Origin: Hydractinia symbiolongicarpus
Lineage: Eukaryota > Cnidaria > Hydrozoa > Anthoathecata > Hydractiniidae
Length of the DNA: 60,000 bases
Direction of reading: 5' to 3'
NCBI RefSeq assembly: GCF_029227915.1
Contig: NC_079883.1
Span: forward strand, 3,536,001 to 3,596,000
The notes under the pieces were generated by a model. That model was not told the DNA's origin, did no database searches, and was given only the letters and a program-made list of their open reading frames with translations. Below are positions 27,801-38,000 of the stretch, piece by piece (positions within the stretch are counted from its first letter, which is position 1; each line of letters opens with the position of its first letter). Made by a program: the position numbers and the translations under genes.

Positions 27801-30800
27801 AATGGACATTGGTTCAACAGTATATACAATATCTTCAAACACTTGGGTTATGTTTAGTACAGATAGTTAACAAAAAGTATGTTTGGTTTTTGGAGTTTTT
27901 TTCTCACTCAAAGCTCCTCCTTATCCCTTTCCCCTTTCTCCAAGTTCCCTAATATGGCAGGTTGACCCGTAGCTGTGGCAAAGACACTTGCTAAATATGC
28001 CTGTACTGTGGACTGAATCGCAAATCTCGTGCTTGCGAAGCCTACTATGCAAATAGTATTTGTTAAAAAAATTTTCAAACGTGAGTGATTTCCCCCAATT
28101 ATCTCCTGTCTTGTTGTCACTCCATCTTTCCACTACTTGCGTACCAGTATCACAGCCTTTCTATTCTTTCTTAATTCTTTTTGTAAATGAATTATCAAAT
28201 TGTATTGTGGATGTCTTGTTGCAGAGCATAAATAATACAGTACGCTTCGAAATTACTGATACACTCCTAAAAAAATATGGTGTTTTTGTTATGATTGATT
28301 GCTTTATTATGGCTTTCTTAAAATCCATTGTGGTTTTCCATAGCCCCAAACTGTTTTGTATTGTATTTTGTTGGATAAAACTTGCAAACTCTAAAAAATG
28401 GTATTTAAAACAAATTTTAGGGAAAATCTGTTTCAAGAAATATACTAAAATAATTTTTTTAAATAGACGAACATGTAATATATAGAAAATAATCATCTTA
28501 TTTTGTAGTGCTGTTCGACCTCAACCAACTTCCAGAGGACGAAATAGATCATTTCGTGTCCATCGAACATCAAATCGATCATCTGATGGTAAAGATGTGA
28601 GAGATGTATGTTTTATATGTGTTTTTAATATTCCAACATTTGCACGACTCCCATTATATTGTTTTTGGTATGTCTGTATAACATGTTCCTTATAATTCCG
28701 ACATTGGATGGCTCCCATTACATTTTGTTTATTTAATACGTCTTGTATATGCTTTATTATTCCAACATGGCATGATCACCCCTAGTATTCTGTTTCTTAG
28801 GAAGTCCAACTCAGAATTAACTGTTTTATGTATATATTTATAATTTCAGTTGGTAGCACCTGAAGTACGCCCTGCAGTTTATTACTTACAAAAGACTTCC
28901 GTTGGTGGTATCATTTTGATGGAGGTTTTTTTCAGAGTACGATTTTTTGTTTTCTACATTGTCCTTAAGAAACCTCGTTGGCAGACTCCTAACTAACTAG
29001 ATGCACCTTGCAAAGTGTTTTAACTTAATGTTTCTCTATTAATAACAAACCAAACATCGTTTTTTTTTATTTAGAAAGATTATATTTGCATCAAGTTATT
29101 AGCTTTCGATACCGATTCATTACGTGATTCGGGGGGGTTGGTCAGTGCAAAGGTATGTGACCCCCAGTCGAGTCATGTCAGAGACTATAACAGTGTAGAT
29201 CTGTCCTATCTGCTTAGCGCTCAGCATGAGAATAGGATTGATATATTAGGCGGTTGTCTAGAGCTGGACGATTGCTGTGCTTTCACGACTTTCGTAGCTC
29301 GAATGAGATAAATGCACTAGGACTCCCTTTGCAGGTCCCTCGTTTATAGCAGTACCAATAGGAACTGAAGAGGCTATCCTGGGTAAACAATTTCAATAAT
29401 AATAAGAGCGTAAACATCCATGACTTTTCATAAACAAATATACGGATTTGTATCTAGGTTGAAATTTGTTACATTTTGTGACGTCATATCTATTGCCATG
29501 GTGACTCTCGGTAACTATGCAGTAGTGAGAAATCGAACAAAAAATTTTTCACGGCTTTTTTATGTATTCTTAAAGTCCATTTTCTCATCTAAGTCGCGTT
29601 TTTAACTCCTGGCTTTTTAAAGTCCCCAATTGCCGGACCCGAACAGAATTAACATTTAAATTGCATAATTGACATAATTATAAAATAATGGGTGTAATAA
29701 AGTTTTGTTTCTATTTTAGGACCGGCGTCATTTTGGTGAAGATTGCAACAAGTTTAAAGATTTGACGCATTTACGTTCGTTTACTTACGACTTTCATATC
29801 CGACAAATTCAATATCATTTGTCGGGGAGACATTCGGTTTTTCAAAAAGGTTATCCTGTGCACCGATTGATGGAGATAATAATGCAGGAGTATCCGAAAT
29901 CTCCGAAATTTTGTACTTGTGTTTTAGCCGACGGTGAGAAACTTTTCTTACTTTTTCTTTACAAGAAACAATACTACGAATGATTATATACAAATATGCT
30001 TCTATCATCAACAAATATTTTCGTCCTTTACCGTTTTTTTTCTCCCCATGCCTTTCTTATATCTTAAACAAATTCTCGATCCCTCTGCAAGTCAAAGATA
30101 GAGAAAGCCTTTGAGTTAAAACATTTATCTCTCCACCACAGTGTATGTAATAATCAGCGGACGGCGTAGGAAAAAACGTTAACAATATTAAATATTCCTT
30201 TGTTTAGGTGTCGTAAGTTTACCATGTACTCCTGGATTACTGCCCCGCACTGTTTTCAAGTATTTAATTAGTAACTCAAGCACATACAAACTATCCAAAA
30301 TATGCGTTTCCATGGAAACGAGAGAGGATTTAGACTTAGTAGACCCAAACGATTATATTCTAACGTTCAATTATAACACAGAAAAAAAGCCAATACAATT
30401 TCCAGAAGGCTGGCGTACACGTCGTGATGCGACTGAATATGACGGCAATGTTGCTGTTTATTTTGTGGCGTCGGAAAATAATGACGTGATTACGTTGCCG
30501 TTCTTTTTAATTTTGGGCAGTAAGAAAGAGTTCTATCCAAGACCTTACATGCTTTCAAGTGTAAGCGCGTTGAAGAGACGTGAACGAACACAATCTGGCA
30601 TGGAGATAGCACCGCACGAAGGAGAATATGGTAAGGTTATACAGAAGATTTAAAATATGTTTCCTTAAGGAACTATTAAAGATTTTTTTTACAAAATTTC
30701 GCGAAATTTAAGACGTGATATATTTCAGAGCACTTAATTCTCGATTTTTTTTGTCTTGATGGACGAAATTATCGATAATTTATGTTACTGTGCACTAATA

Positions 30801-33197
30801 AAGTCATTTATACTGTTCAAAAATCTATGTTTAAAAAACTAAGATTTTCGCGGTTTATATCAGACCGTGCAAATTAAGAATGCGCGGAAATCAATCCCGC
30901 GAAATTTAATTTCCACGAAATTTAGTTCCCTTTAGATAACAACTAGCTACTCAAAATTTCTGTGTTTTTGCTGTTGTTGTAACAACTTTTTTGTTCATGT
31001 GGTGGCATTTAATAAACCGTAAAAGTTCAAGTATATTATTTTATACAAATTTATTTTTATTGTTTAGTCAAACAAAAGGTACGCGTACGGTTTAGTGGAC
31101 CTTATGAATCTCAAGAAAGCATCACTGTTTCCCAAGTTCAAAGTACCGGAAACTTAAAACGGTTGCCGTCATGGTCGCTCGGTTTGTCGGAGGCATGTCA
31201 CAGTGGTGGCTCTCTCAGTTCAATAAGAAGTTCTGAATCTGACACATGCCTACAAGGCGTGGCTATTCGTAATAGCAACTTCTTGTCCAGATCACCTGGA
31301 AAACATCCATTTAATGTTTCGCCTGACTTGCATGTATCAGGATCTCCCGATTCCGACATCGTCGTTAGCGACATGATAACACGACGTACGACTTCTACAG
31401 CGTCAACGCAGGAAAATTTTCTAGCAAATGAGATGAAATTTCTGAATGTTGAAATATGCGGTGTTCGTGATCAGTTGAACAGTAAAGTGGGATTGTGTTT
31501 GAGTAACTGCTGGAGAGATTTGATTTGGTTGGAGCTGTTGACGTTTGATGATGACGAACAAGCTCAAAAGAAGAAAAGCAGGATGACATTAGGTCCAGGA
31601 ATGGGTGTATTCTCATTCACTAAATGTATTGACGATTGGAAAGTTGAGAAATCGATGCATTTATTACCTTCACTGTCGTCCAGTGTGAGTCTTATACTTA
31701 CTTCTTCTTGTTTATCTAACCTAGATCTAACTTAAGGTATCTTGTTTTAAATTTTTAAAATTATGCTCTTGTTAATGCTTCATAAATACAAGTTTAATCC
31801 ATCGAAAGTTGTTATAGTACTTTTTGTTTTCTCACCAATGCTTTTCTATAGGTCTTCTTATCAGAACTAAGAATTTGGATTTTAGCCTGAGATATTTTTT
31901 TATTTTGCCATAGGTTTAGCCTGGAATTATTCTTATTTTGTTTTTATATTTTAAGGACTTTTTTATTGCACCCACAATCTGAGTATATGCAAATTATATG
32001 AAACAAAAACACTTTATGTTTATCTTGAGTAGTATTTTCCATGTGTTCTAGCTTTTTTCAGGAAAGAAGAGATCAAAAACAGTCAAAATTTAATTCTTAC
32101 TTAAAATTGTTATATTTTTTTAGAATATTAATTTTGCGCAGTTGAAGTTACTGTTAGGTTTGGTCACATGCGTTGCTGTAAGTGAAATTGACGATAGAAT
32201 CTCAGATGTTTACGCCTTTATAAAACCCGGCACGCAACATCACGTGGTTAAGTAAGCGAGTTTCTGTTATTTGTCTCACTATCTCTTTTTGAGAGTCATC
32301 GAAGTAGCGACATTCTTAATGTTTTGTTTTTGTTTTTCTTAGAGCGTTAATGCTAAAGTTCGGTGCACTTTGTCGGCAATTTATTTCGGATGACGGCGAC
32401 TCCACGTATTTGTGCATTTTGAACCCGTATTATTTGGACATGTTTTTTCTTGTGGAAACCAATGATACCATGTGCCGAATGGTAATTTATTTGCTTTATT
32501 ATTTATTTATTTTTTGCACAAAAATTCCTTGAAAAAAAACCTTGAAGGAGCGTTTATAGTTCCGAATATTTTTTCCTTGTTCTAAAATTTTAAAAATACC
32601 CGTTTCGCCGTGGAAAACAATAAATGCTGTATGCATGGCTTTTTGAAAATGTGGAAATTCGACAATAACGCGCACTTATTAATCGCTTTTTGCGCGTTTA
32701 AATTTATGTGTTGAGGCAATGGTGAGAGGTTCCAGATTGGCAGATATTTTTTACCTGAGAATCTTTAAAAAATATAATCCTGGTTTTTGTGAAAACTTCT
32801 AAACCTAAAACTTCTAAATTTTTCATGAATTTTCTTTCGTGGAATATATTTCCAAAATATTTATATCTATCTCTCTATAAGAATCATATCATTAATTATC
32901 CTGGAAAACGCTGCATTCTAACCCTGCAAAAAAAAAAAATAACACGTGTTTAACGTATTCCTTGAGAATTCTTCATTCTATTTAAATATTTTGGCTAAAC
33001 ATTTTTATAATTCAACGTTTTTATTTTTTTAGGAGTTCTCTGTCGTGTTTCGTTCTCTTCCACGCAAAAGTCAAACACCGTTCGCAGAATGTCTTGAGGA
33101 GAATTTAAAGTTGCATCAGAAGCATACACGAAGTCATGTCGAGTTTGTTTTGTCCTGTCTATGTTTTTGTTTGTGGCAGCAAATGCTACCATCTTAA
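3804..33197 (+). CDS. SZT2: KICSTOR complex protein SZT2 (5'-partial, 49 exons)
   Basis: SZT2 scaffolds KICSTOR (with KPTN, ITFG2 and KICS2), which brings GATOR1 to the lysosome and restrains mTORC1 when amino acids are low. Family-like segments run in order: SYVKF after PITKDLFIP (exon 8), [10 protein letters not shown] (12), EVWVEPQ (13), [12 protein letters not shown] (22), QLCF-free [11 protein letters not shown] (24), [15 protein letters not shown] and [11 protein letters not shown] (34), [11 protein letters not shown] (44), [10 protein letters not shown] (48). Exons: 3804-3826, 4464-4556, 5217-5255, 5797-5926, 6094-6125, 6410-6484, 6607-6657, 6799-6951, 7123-7237, 7647-7807, 8470-8694, 8810-8888, 9146-9397, 9475-9721, 10501-10836, 10935-11665, 11919-12177, 12404-12653, 13729-14561, 15052-15277, 15684-15777, 16593-16966, 19233-19407, 19527-19784, 20291-20549, 21022-21198, 21461-21980, 22424-22750, 23249-23431, 23560-23620, 24082-24220, 24511-24546, 24752-24909, 25121-25300, 25688-25768, 26133-26288, 26754-26778, 27136-27209, 27293-27406, 27713-27876, 28509-28605, 28850-28936, 29075-29152, 29720-29933, 30208-30630, 31068-31684, 32124-32251, 32343-32481, 33033-33197 (TAA). 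They sum to 9,813 nt and phases agree at every junction. Exon 37 is only 25 nt, and exon 36 has a weak donor (CAA|GTCTGT). Serine-rich linkers lie in exons 16, 19, 27 and 46. The N-terminus is outside the window. Confidence 0.92.
4635..5138. mobile_element. TA-flanked MITE with AAGCGCCCAGC repeats
   Basis: It lies in the SZT2 intron between 4556 and 5217. The ends are inverted, CCGTAATGATTC on the left and GGATCATTACGG on the right, each bounded by TA as expected of a Tc1/mariner-type target duplication. The interior repeats variants of AATAAGCGCCCAGC in both orientations near the two ends. There is no ORF, so it would be non-autonomous. Confidence 0.75.
6482..6559 (+). repeat. Two-copy 39-bp tandem repeat duplicating a splice donor
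   Basis: Units start ATGGTAGGTTGTATGTGG at 6482 and 6521. The first spans the exon 6/intron boundary (ATG|GTAGGT, exon end 6484), so the intron carries a second identical donor 39 bp downstream. Using the second donor would add a TAG directly after the normal boundary, so the first is presumably the functional one. Confidence 0.8.
12797..13539. mobile_element. TA-flanked MITE with ATTATAACCCGCACC repeats
   Basis: It sits in the SZT2 intron between 12653 and 13729. The left end CTGTATTTCCGGGTATATAAC is matched by the right end GTTATATACTAGAAAATACGG, imperfectly inverted, with TA on both outer sides. Near the right end the unit CCAGATTATAACCCGCA is repeated about four times in tandem. There is no coding capacity. 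The outer CYGTA ends resemble those of the element at 4635-5138, which suggests the same TA-targeting superfamily. Confidence 0.7.
17731..18510 (-). mobile_element. Non-LTR retrotransposon 3' fragment in an SZT2 intron
   Basis: Read on the minus strand, the frame ending at 18095 contains [16 protein letters not shown] followed by a cysteine/histidine knuckle ([26 protein letters not shown]) and FCYLGD, the usual C-terminal region of LINE reverse transcriptases in invertebrates. After a decayed stretch another frame (17992-17759) reads [19 protein letters not shown] and [11 protein letters not shown]. The element ends in a (CATCATCAT)-type tail near 17731-17750. It is 5'-truncated and frameshifted. 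The insertion accounts for the unusually long intron 16967-19232. Confidence 0.75.
18745..18870 (-). mobile_element. Second, more decayed LINE 3' fragment
   Basis: The stretch starting GACTGTGTTAGATCTAGACT and continuing through CTGTCC and CCTCCT parallels 17827-17940 of the neighbouring LINE fragment in the same orientation. This indicates a duplicate or an older insertion. No open frame remains. Confidence 0.5.
20619..20743 (-). mobile_element. Short Helitron-type element in SZT2 intron 25
   Basis: On the minus strand it begins TCTCCATAATAATAGC and ends with a degenerate hairpin followed by CCACTGACTAG, with T next. This matches the other Helitron-like copies here: 5' TC, 3' hairpin, CTAG, host T. 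The internal GTCCGTCTCTGCGC is also shared with the copy at 49662-49834. The hairpin is poorly preserved. Confidence 0.55.
26777..27080 (+). repeat. Eight-unit 38-bp tandem repeat, each unit with a 5' splice site
   Basis: The unit starts CAGTAAGTTCGAAACATT and ends ATATCGACGATGTAA. Starts of the GTAAGT element fall at 26779, 26817, 26855, 26893, 26931, 26969, 27007 and 27045, an exact 38-bp spacing. The first is the natural donor of the 25-nt exon 37 (CACA|GTAAGT). Units 2-5 are near identical, units 6 and 7 have single changes and unit 8 is degenerate. There is no spacer between units, so it is not CRISPR-like. Because 38 is not a multiple of three, use of a later donor would shift the frame or meet a TAA in the second unit. 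Confidence 0.95.
28606..28800 (+). repeat. Three-unit imperfect tandem repeat starting at the exon 41 donor
   Basis: Units of about 60-72 bp begin at 28606 (GTATGTTTTATATG, the actual donor), 28668 (GTATGTCTGTATAAC) and 28740 (GTCTTGTATATGC). Each contains a version of ATTCCAACAT, then a CCCATTA-like block, then TTGTTT. Divergence between units shows this duplication is older than the 38-bp array. Confidence 0.65.
30840..30945. repeat. GCGAAATTTAATTCCC-type dispersed sequence
   Basis: AATCAATCCCGCGAAATTT followed by ATTTCCACGAAATTTAGTTCC matches a style of sequence seen again near 36780-36880, 37310-37400, 37660-37720, 38500-38640 and 58830-58880, where short TTTCGCGAAA palindromes alternate with AATTTCCTTAAGG. 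It has no coding capacity and is probably part of an old interspersed repeat with unclear ends. Confidence 0.45.
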
Positions 33198-35070
33198 ATT
33201 TTTTTTTTGCACGCAGTAGTGTCTATATTCTTTTTATCAGAAAGTTATGAAAATCGGCCAGCTTGAATGTTTTCTAGCTAAAAGATTCATCGGCCAGCTT
33301 GAATCTTTTAAGAAAAAGGAGATCCATGCTTGACTCGTTCACTTTCGCTGATTTTGCGAATGAACTCAATTTTTTTATTTACTTTAAGGACACTTCTAGC
33401 AAAAGTTTATGTTTTATGACATGTCATATAAAACAAAATCGCAAATTTACGGATAGTTCTCCACCTGAAGAAATTTTTTTAAATATTTTTTTTCTCAGAT
33501 GTGTGTTTAGAAAATGTTCAAATGTATCATTAAAGTAAACATGCTTTTTAAAAAAAGGTGTTTTAGAAAAAATCAGTTAATTTGGATCATTTTGTAATTT
33601 TGTAGAATTCCTGAAATTCACGGGGGCGATTTTATTCTTTAAAATTATATTCACGCAAACACATCATCTTCAAATGACAGTGTGTAGGACGACGCGTTCT
33701 GCAGATTACAACGTTATAAGTTTTTTATTATCTTGGGCATTTTTTAAATTGACATCAGATAAACAAATTTCCTGATAGGGAGAAGGATCCTCCCCACTGT
33801 ACGATAAAGAACACATCAAGAGAAAAATTTTGGTGGTTTTCTTTTTTTCAAAAATGTTCCCAGATACAAAGGACTTGTAAACCCGATCATGTTCTTACGT
33901 TCTTATGTCCTGTTGGCTGTCGAAACTCTTACTTTGATGTTAAATATGATACTAGGGAGGTAAATAAAGTGAGTGCTCCTCATGTATTTCACAATGGGAC
34001 TAATTTTTATATGAATATAATTTTCATGTATGACTGTATTTTGTAAAAAAAATTGTCATTAGATGACGTTTTGTCTTTCTAAGTATTTTTTGGATATTTT
34101 TAAACCAGAATATATAAAATTACAATGTTGTAAAAATACTTTTCTAAAAATAGAAAATTTCTTTATATATAGTGTGTTTATATTTCGTCCCTAGTTGTTC
34201 TTTTACACCCTGGTAACGAAGGTGCTGTTTTATGAAATTTTTTAAACCGAATGTAACACAAAAAGCCTTTAAATTTTTTTAAAATGCGTCTTCACTAAGT
34301 TAAGGTTGACGGGTTTTGTTCTTACTCAAGGACTAATTCAGAGCCTAAACGTTCTGGTATTAACTGACTTTTAAAAGAATGTGTATACACAATTTTTAAA
34401 AGAACGTCTAAATTTCAGGTGAGCTGTGTGCTTATTTTTTTTACGCTTTTTCGGCCTTCAATGTTCTTATTTATGATCTTCTTATAGGTCGGAAAATACA
34501 TGGAATCTATGGATAATAATGAATATATTAGCATTGAAAGAAATACAAATGTTGGGGTTGTCTTATTGTGGAAACTCTCATGTATAGCACAAAAAAAAAG
34601 AACTGTTGTAAAATAATTGTTTTGTAATAACTAGAGACTTTTGTTCTTATAATCTATGAAAGAATTCAGGCTTCGTTCTTAATATGCTTTCAATTTTTGA
34701 AAAAAATGTCAGCCTCGATGTTCTTATATGCTAGATTCTTATAAACAGACGTGTACATCGCATTACATGAAATCGCAGTGTCGAGAATTTTTATTCAATA
34801 TTTTTTTTATTCAATTGTTTGTACTCACACCTGTTTAAATTCAGTTTATCTGTAAGTGCAAATATTTTAAAATTTTGACGACAACAGAATGTAACTAAGC
34901 AACGTTAAGCACTTTTTATAAACCTATAACCCAGTCTTCTTTATTTTAAAGAAGACAAACACCTCATAGAAAGCTGTGTTCGAAATTGTGTTATCGCATA
35001 AACTTATTAAAATATATTTTTTTTTCGACTTGGTTGAAAATTATCTCTGAAGTAGATAAAAATTGTAGAC
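33198..35070. other. Intergenic stretch, SZT2 3' flank to CRD gene
   Basis: No gene was recognised here. Candidate polyadenylation signals for SZT2 are ATTAAA at about 33529 and AATAAA at 33963, both unverified. A short duplication, CGGCCAGCTTGAAT, occurs at about 33256 and 33291. The remainder is AT-rich, and the promoter of the following gene presumably lies in its last part, without a clear motif. Confidence 0.4.
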
Positions 35071-38000
35071 ATGTATAATTATAAAGATTTAGTTTTATTT
35101 TTCAGTCAACTTGTTTTAATTCACGTGACTTTAACGCAAGCCGAAAAATTATCAGTTAAGAAAATATTGGAGCATAATACAACAGTCCAGCCATATTATT
35201 TACACACATTTAGTCATAACTTGAAGCAACATATAGACAAAAGCCTTCCACTGTCACAACCACTGGCATCCACCACTATTCATCCAACAGTCTCTCAACG
35301 CGTTCCTTCCACAGTTTATGCTCACACGTCGAAGGCTACCGCACAGCAAAGTACGGTAAAAAGTTCAAGTGTTGTTCATAAAAATAAATATCATGGTGTG
35401 AACATGGAAGCTGGTTTTTTAAAAGAGTTAGATGAATTGGATGAATACATGGTCAACATTTCGAAGGTAAAATGTTAGATATTAAAAACTTAATTCTTAG
35501 TTTGTTATTCAGCGAAAATATACGGTACCTTATCGCTCATAATTTTATCGACGTAAATTCAAACCTGTGCATAGAAGACATCCATAGGAAACAGTTTTAT
35601 CTACTTTAAAGGAAGAAACTTTCGCGTTTTTAATATTTTTGACCTAAATCGCAAAAGCTAGGTCCGACGAAAATATTTGAAAAAGCTAAATCGCAAGTTT
35701 ATTTTCTGAAAATATATTGAAACAAGCTATTCGCGAAAGTAATTTCCCGCGATTTTTTATTTATTCTGCAATATCTTATATGAGATAAAAAAAATCTCCT
35801 TCATTGAATTTCCGCGTCCGAAGGCGTAGGAAATTCTTTAAAACCGTCGTTTTTCCTTTCGGAGCATTTTTTGAGAAAAAATCGACCCTGGGATTTCACG
35901 TTGGTCCGTCACAGATGTAAACTTCGTACTCAAGCTCCTTAACTACTGAGAAGTCTAGTATTGATGCTTCAGGCCAAAATTGGTATTTGTTTTCAACAAA
36001 ATTTGACACAGTTAACAAAAAAAGTATGCTAAACATAATGGTGACATAATAATTTTGATTTTTGTCACCTAAATGTCATTTTAGGCCAAAATTGGTCCAA
36101 AAATTAGAACTACTTTATTTTCAACAAAATTTGGCACAGTAAACAAATAAAGTATGCTGAACATGATGGTGACATCAAAATTTTGATTTCTTGTTACCTA
36201 AATGTCATTTCAGGCCAAAATTTATCCAAAAATTAAAACTGCTTTATTTTCGACAAAAATTGACACAGTTAATAAAAAAAGTATGCTGAAAATGATGGTC
36301 ACATCAAAATTTTGATTTTTTGTCAACTAATGCCGTTTAAGACCATAAACGTTTCAATCGCAACACTTTCAACCATGAATGATAGGCTGTATTTTTTGTT
36401 AGCAATTTCTTTTAAAATGTAAGTGTATTATGACACGTTTCGTTTTGTTTGCGTTTGTTCTAAGATATAATGTCACTGATGGGCTTTATCTTCAGAGGTT
36501 CATGCACCAAACCCCTTCGAATGTTTGGCACAATAACACAACGAATTAGCAGGTTTTCATCAAATATTTTGGTAGCGCTCGGAAATTCTTAGAGCCCCCA
36601 GGGCTTCTTGTATTACTTTTATCCTTATTGTTTAAAGTTTTTTGTAATAATTGTTAACTATATTCTATATATTCAAAATCATATTTTTTATCACTGATAA
36701 TATTATTTATTATAACTTAGACGCCATTTTAAGGTCATACATACAATACAATAATCAACTCCTATGTATATTGCAAAAGTTAGTTCTCGCAGAAAATCAT
36801 TGAAATGGTCATTTGCGAAAGTTACTTTTAGTTAAAAGTTTTTAAAGGAATTACTCGCGAAATTTAATTCCCTTAATCTAGCGATTTTTCTGACTTTAGC
36901 TAAATTTTTTGTAGAATTTAAAACTTGGTATTTTATCATTAAAAGTTTTAATATATCATCATATTTTGATCCATTCTCTCTTTCTGATAACCTGTGTTTT
37001 TATTTTCTTTAACTAGTTTAAATGTTTTTCTTTGTTACATTCTTTTTATTTAGTTCGAATTTGCTTGTGGAACACCAAAACAGCTTACGTATTGTTCCCA
37101 TGTCAACTATTCTGTACCTGCGGTGAGTAAGCCTCAGCTAAAAAGAGGGAAAATAACATTTCTCCAAAAAAATTTTCTTTATTGTTTGCATTCATGTGTT
37201 CTAAAACACGCTTCTTTCAACTCATTACTCGAAAAATGTACATAAAAAAATAAACATTCCTTAAGGAAGGAATTTTTGGGGGGAATAAATTTTTTGAAAC
37301 TGATATTTGCAACAACACTAATTTTCGCAAAGTTGCACTTTAAGAGCAAATTACAAAAGTAAGTTCCGCAAAAGTGATTTAGCCGCAAAAATATGTTCTG
37401 CACTCCGCATAATTATTAAATTCCAAAAACAATTAAAATTCTTTAGAATTTGTTGTTGGTATTATTTTGTGCAGTAATAATATACTTTGTGTTCTAAATA
37501 GAAACACTTTTCATAATTAAAATTTATGTTGAGGAATATTTAAAACGCAAAACTAGGGTATATATTTTTAAAAACAATCGTTCTAATCGGAAACGGATTC
37601 AGTTTATGAGAGATTTCAATCGCATAAATAAATTTCGAGTTTTGCATAAAAAATCTAATCGCAAAAGTTTATTTCGCGAAAAGTTTTTAAGTTCCGCAAA
37701 TTTACATTCCAGTTGAAATTCCCTCTCAAGGGAACTACGTTTTAAATGTTTTTTTTTTTCTAAATATGGTAGACTTTAGATGCTGCACCATTCTTTCAAG
37801 ACAGTATGGCGGAAGCAGCCGTGGACACACTGAATATTCTGACGAAAGGTGCAACCACTACCTGTGAAAACCAATTAAAAGAAATCTTTTGCGCAGAAAA
37901 GTTCCCAGTGTGTCACGAGTTTAAAGAAACTATGACCTGGCACAACCGAAGTAAATGTACAGAATTATTATCAAAGTGTCCACAGAAAGCTCGAGATGTT

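Noticed and set aside
28060-28485. Long open frame of 141 codons on the plus strand and overlapping minus-strand frames
   Set aside because: It lies wholly inside the SZT2 intron 27877-28508, has hydrophobic AT-rich composition and no family resemblance.
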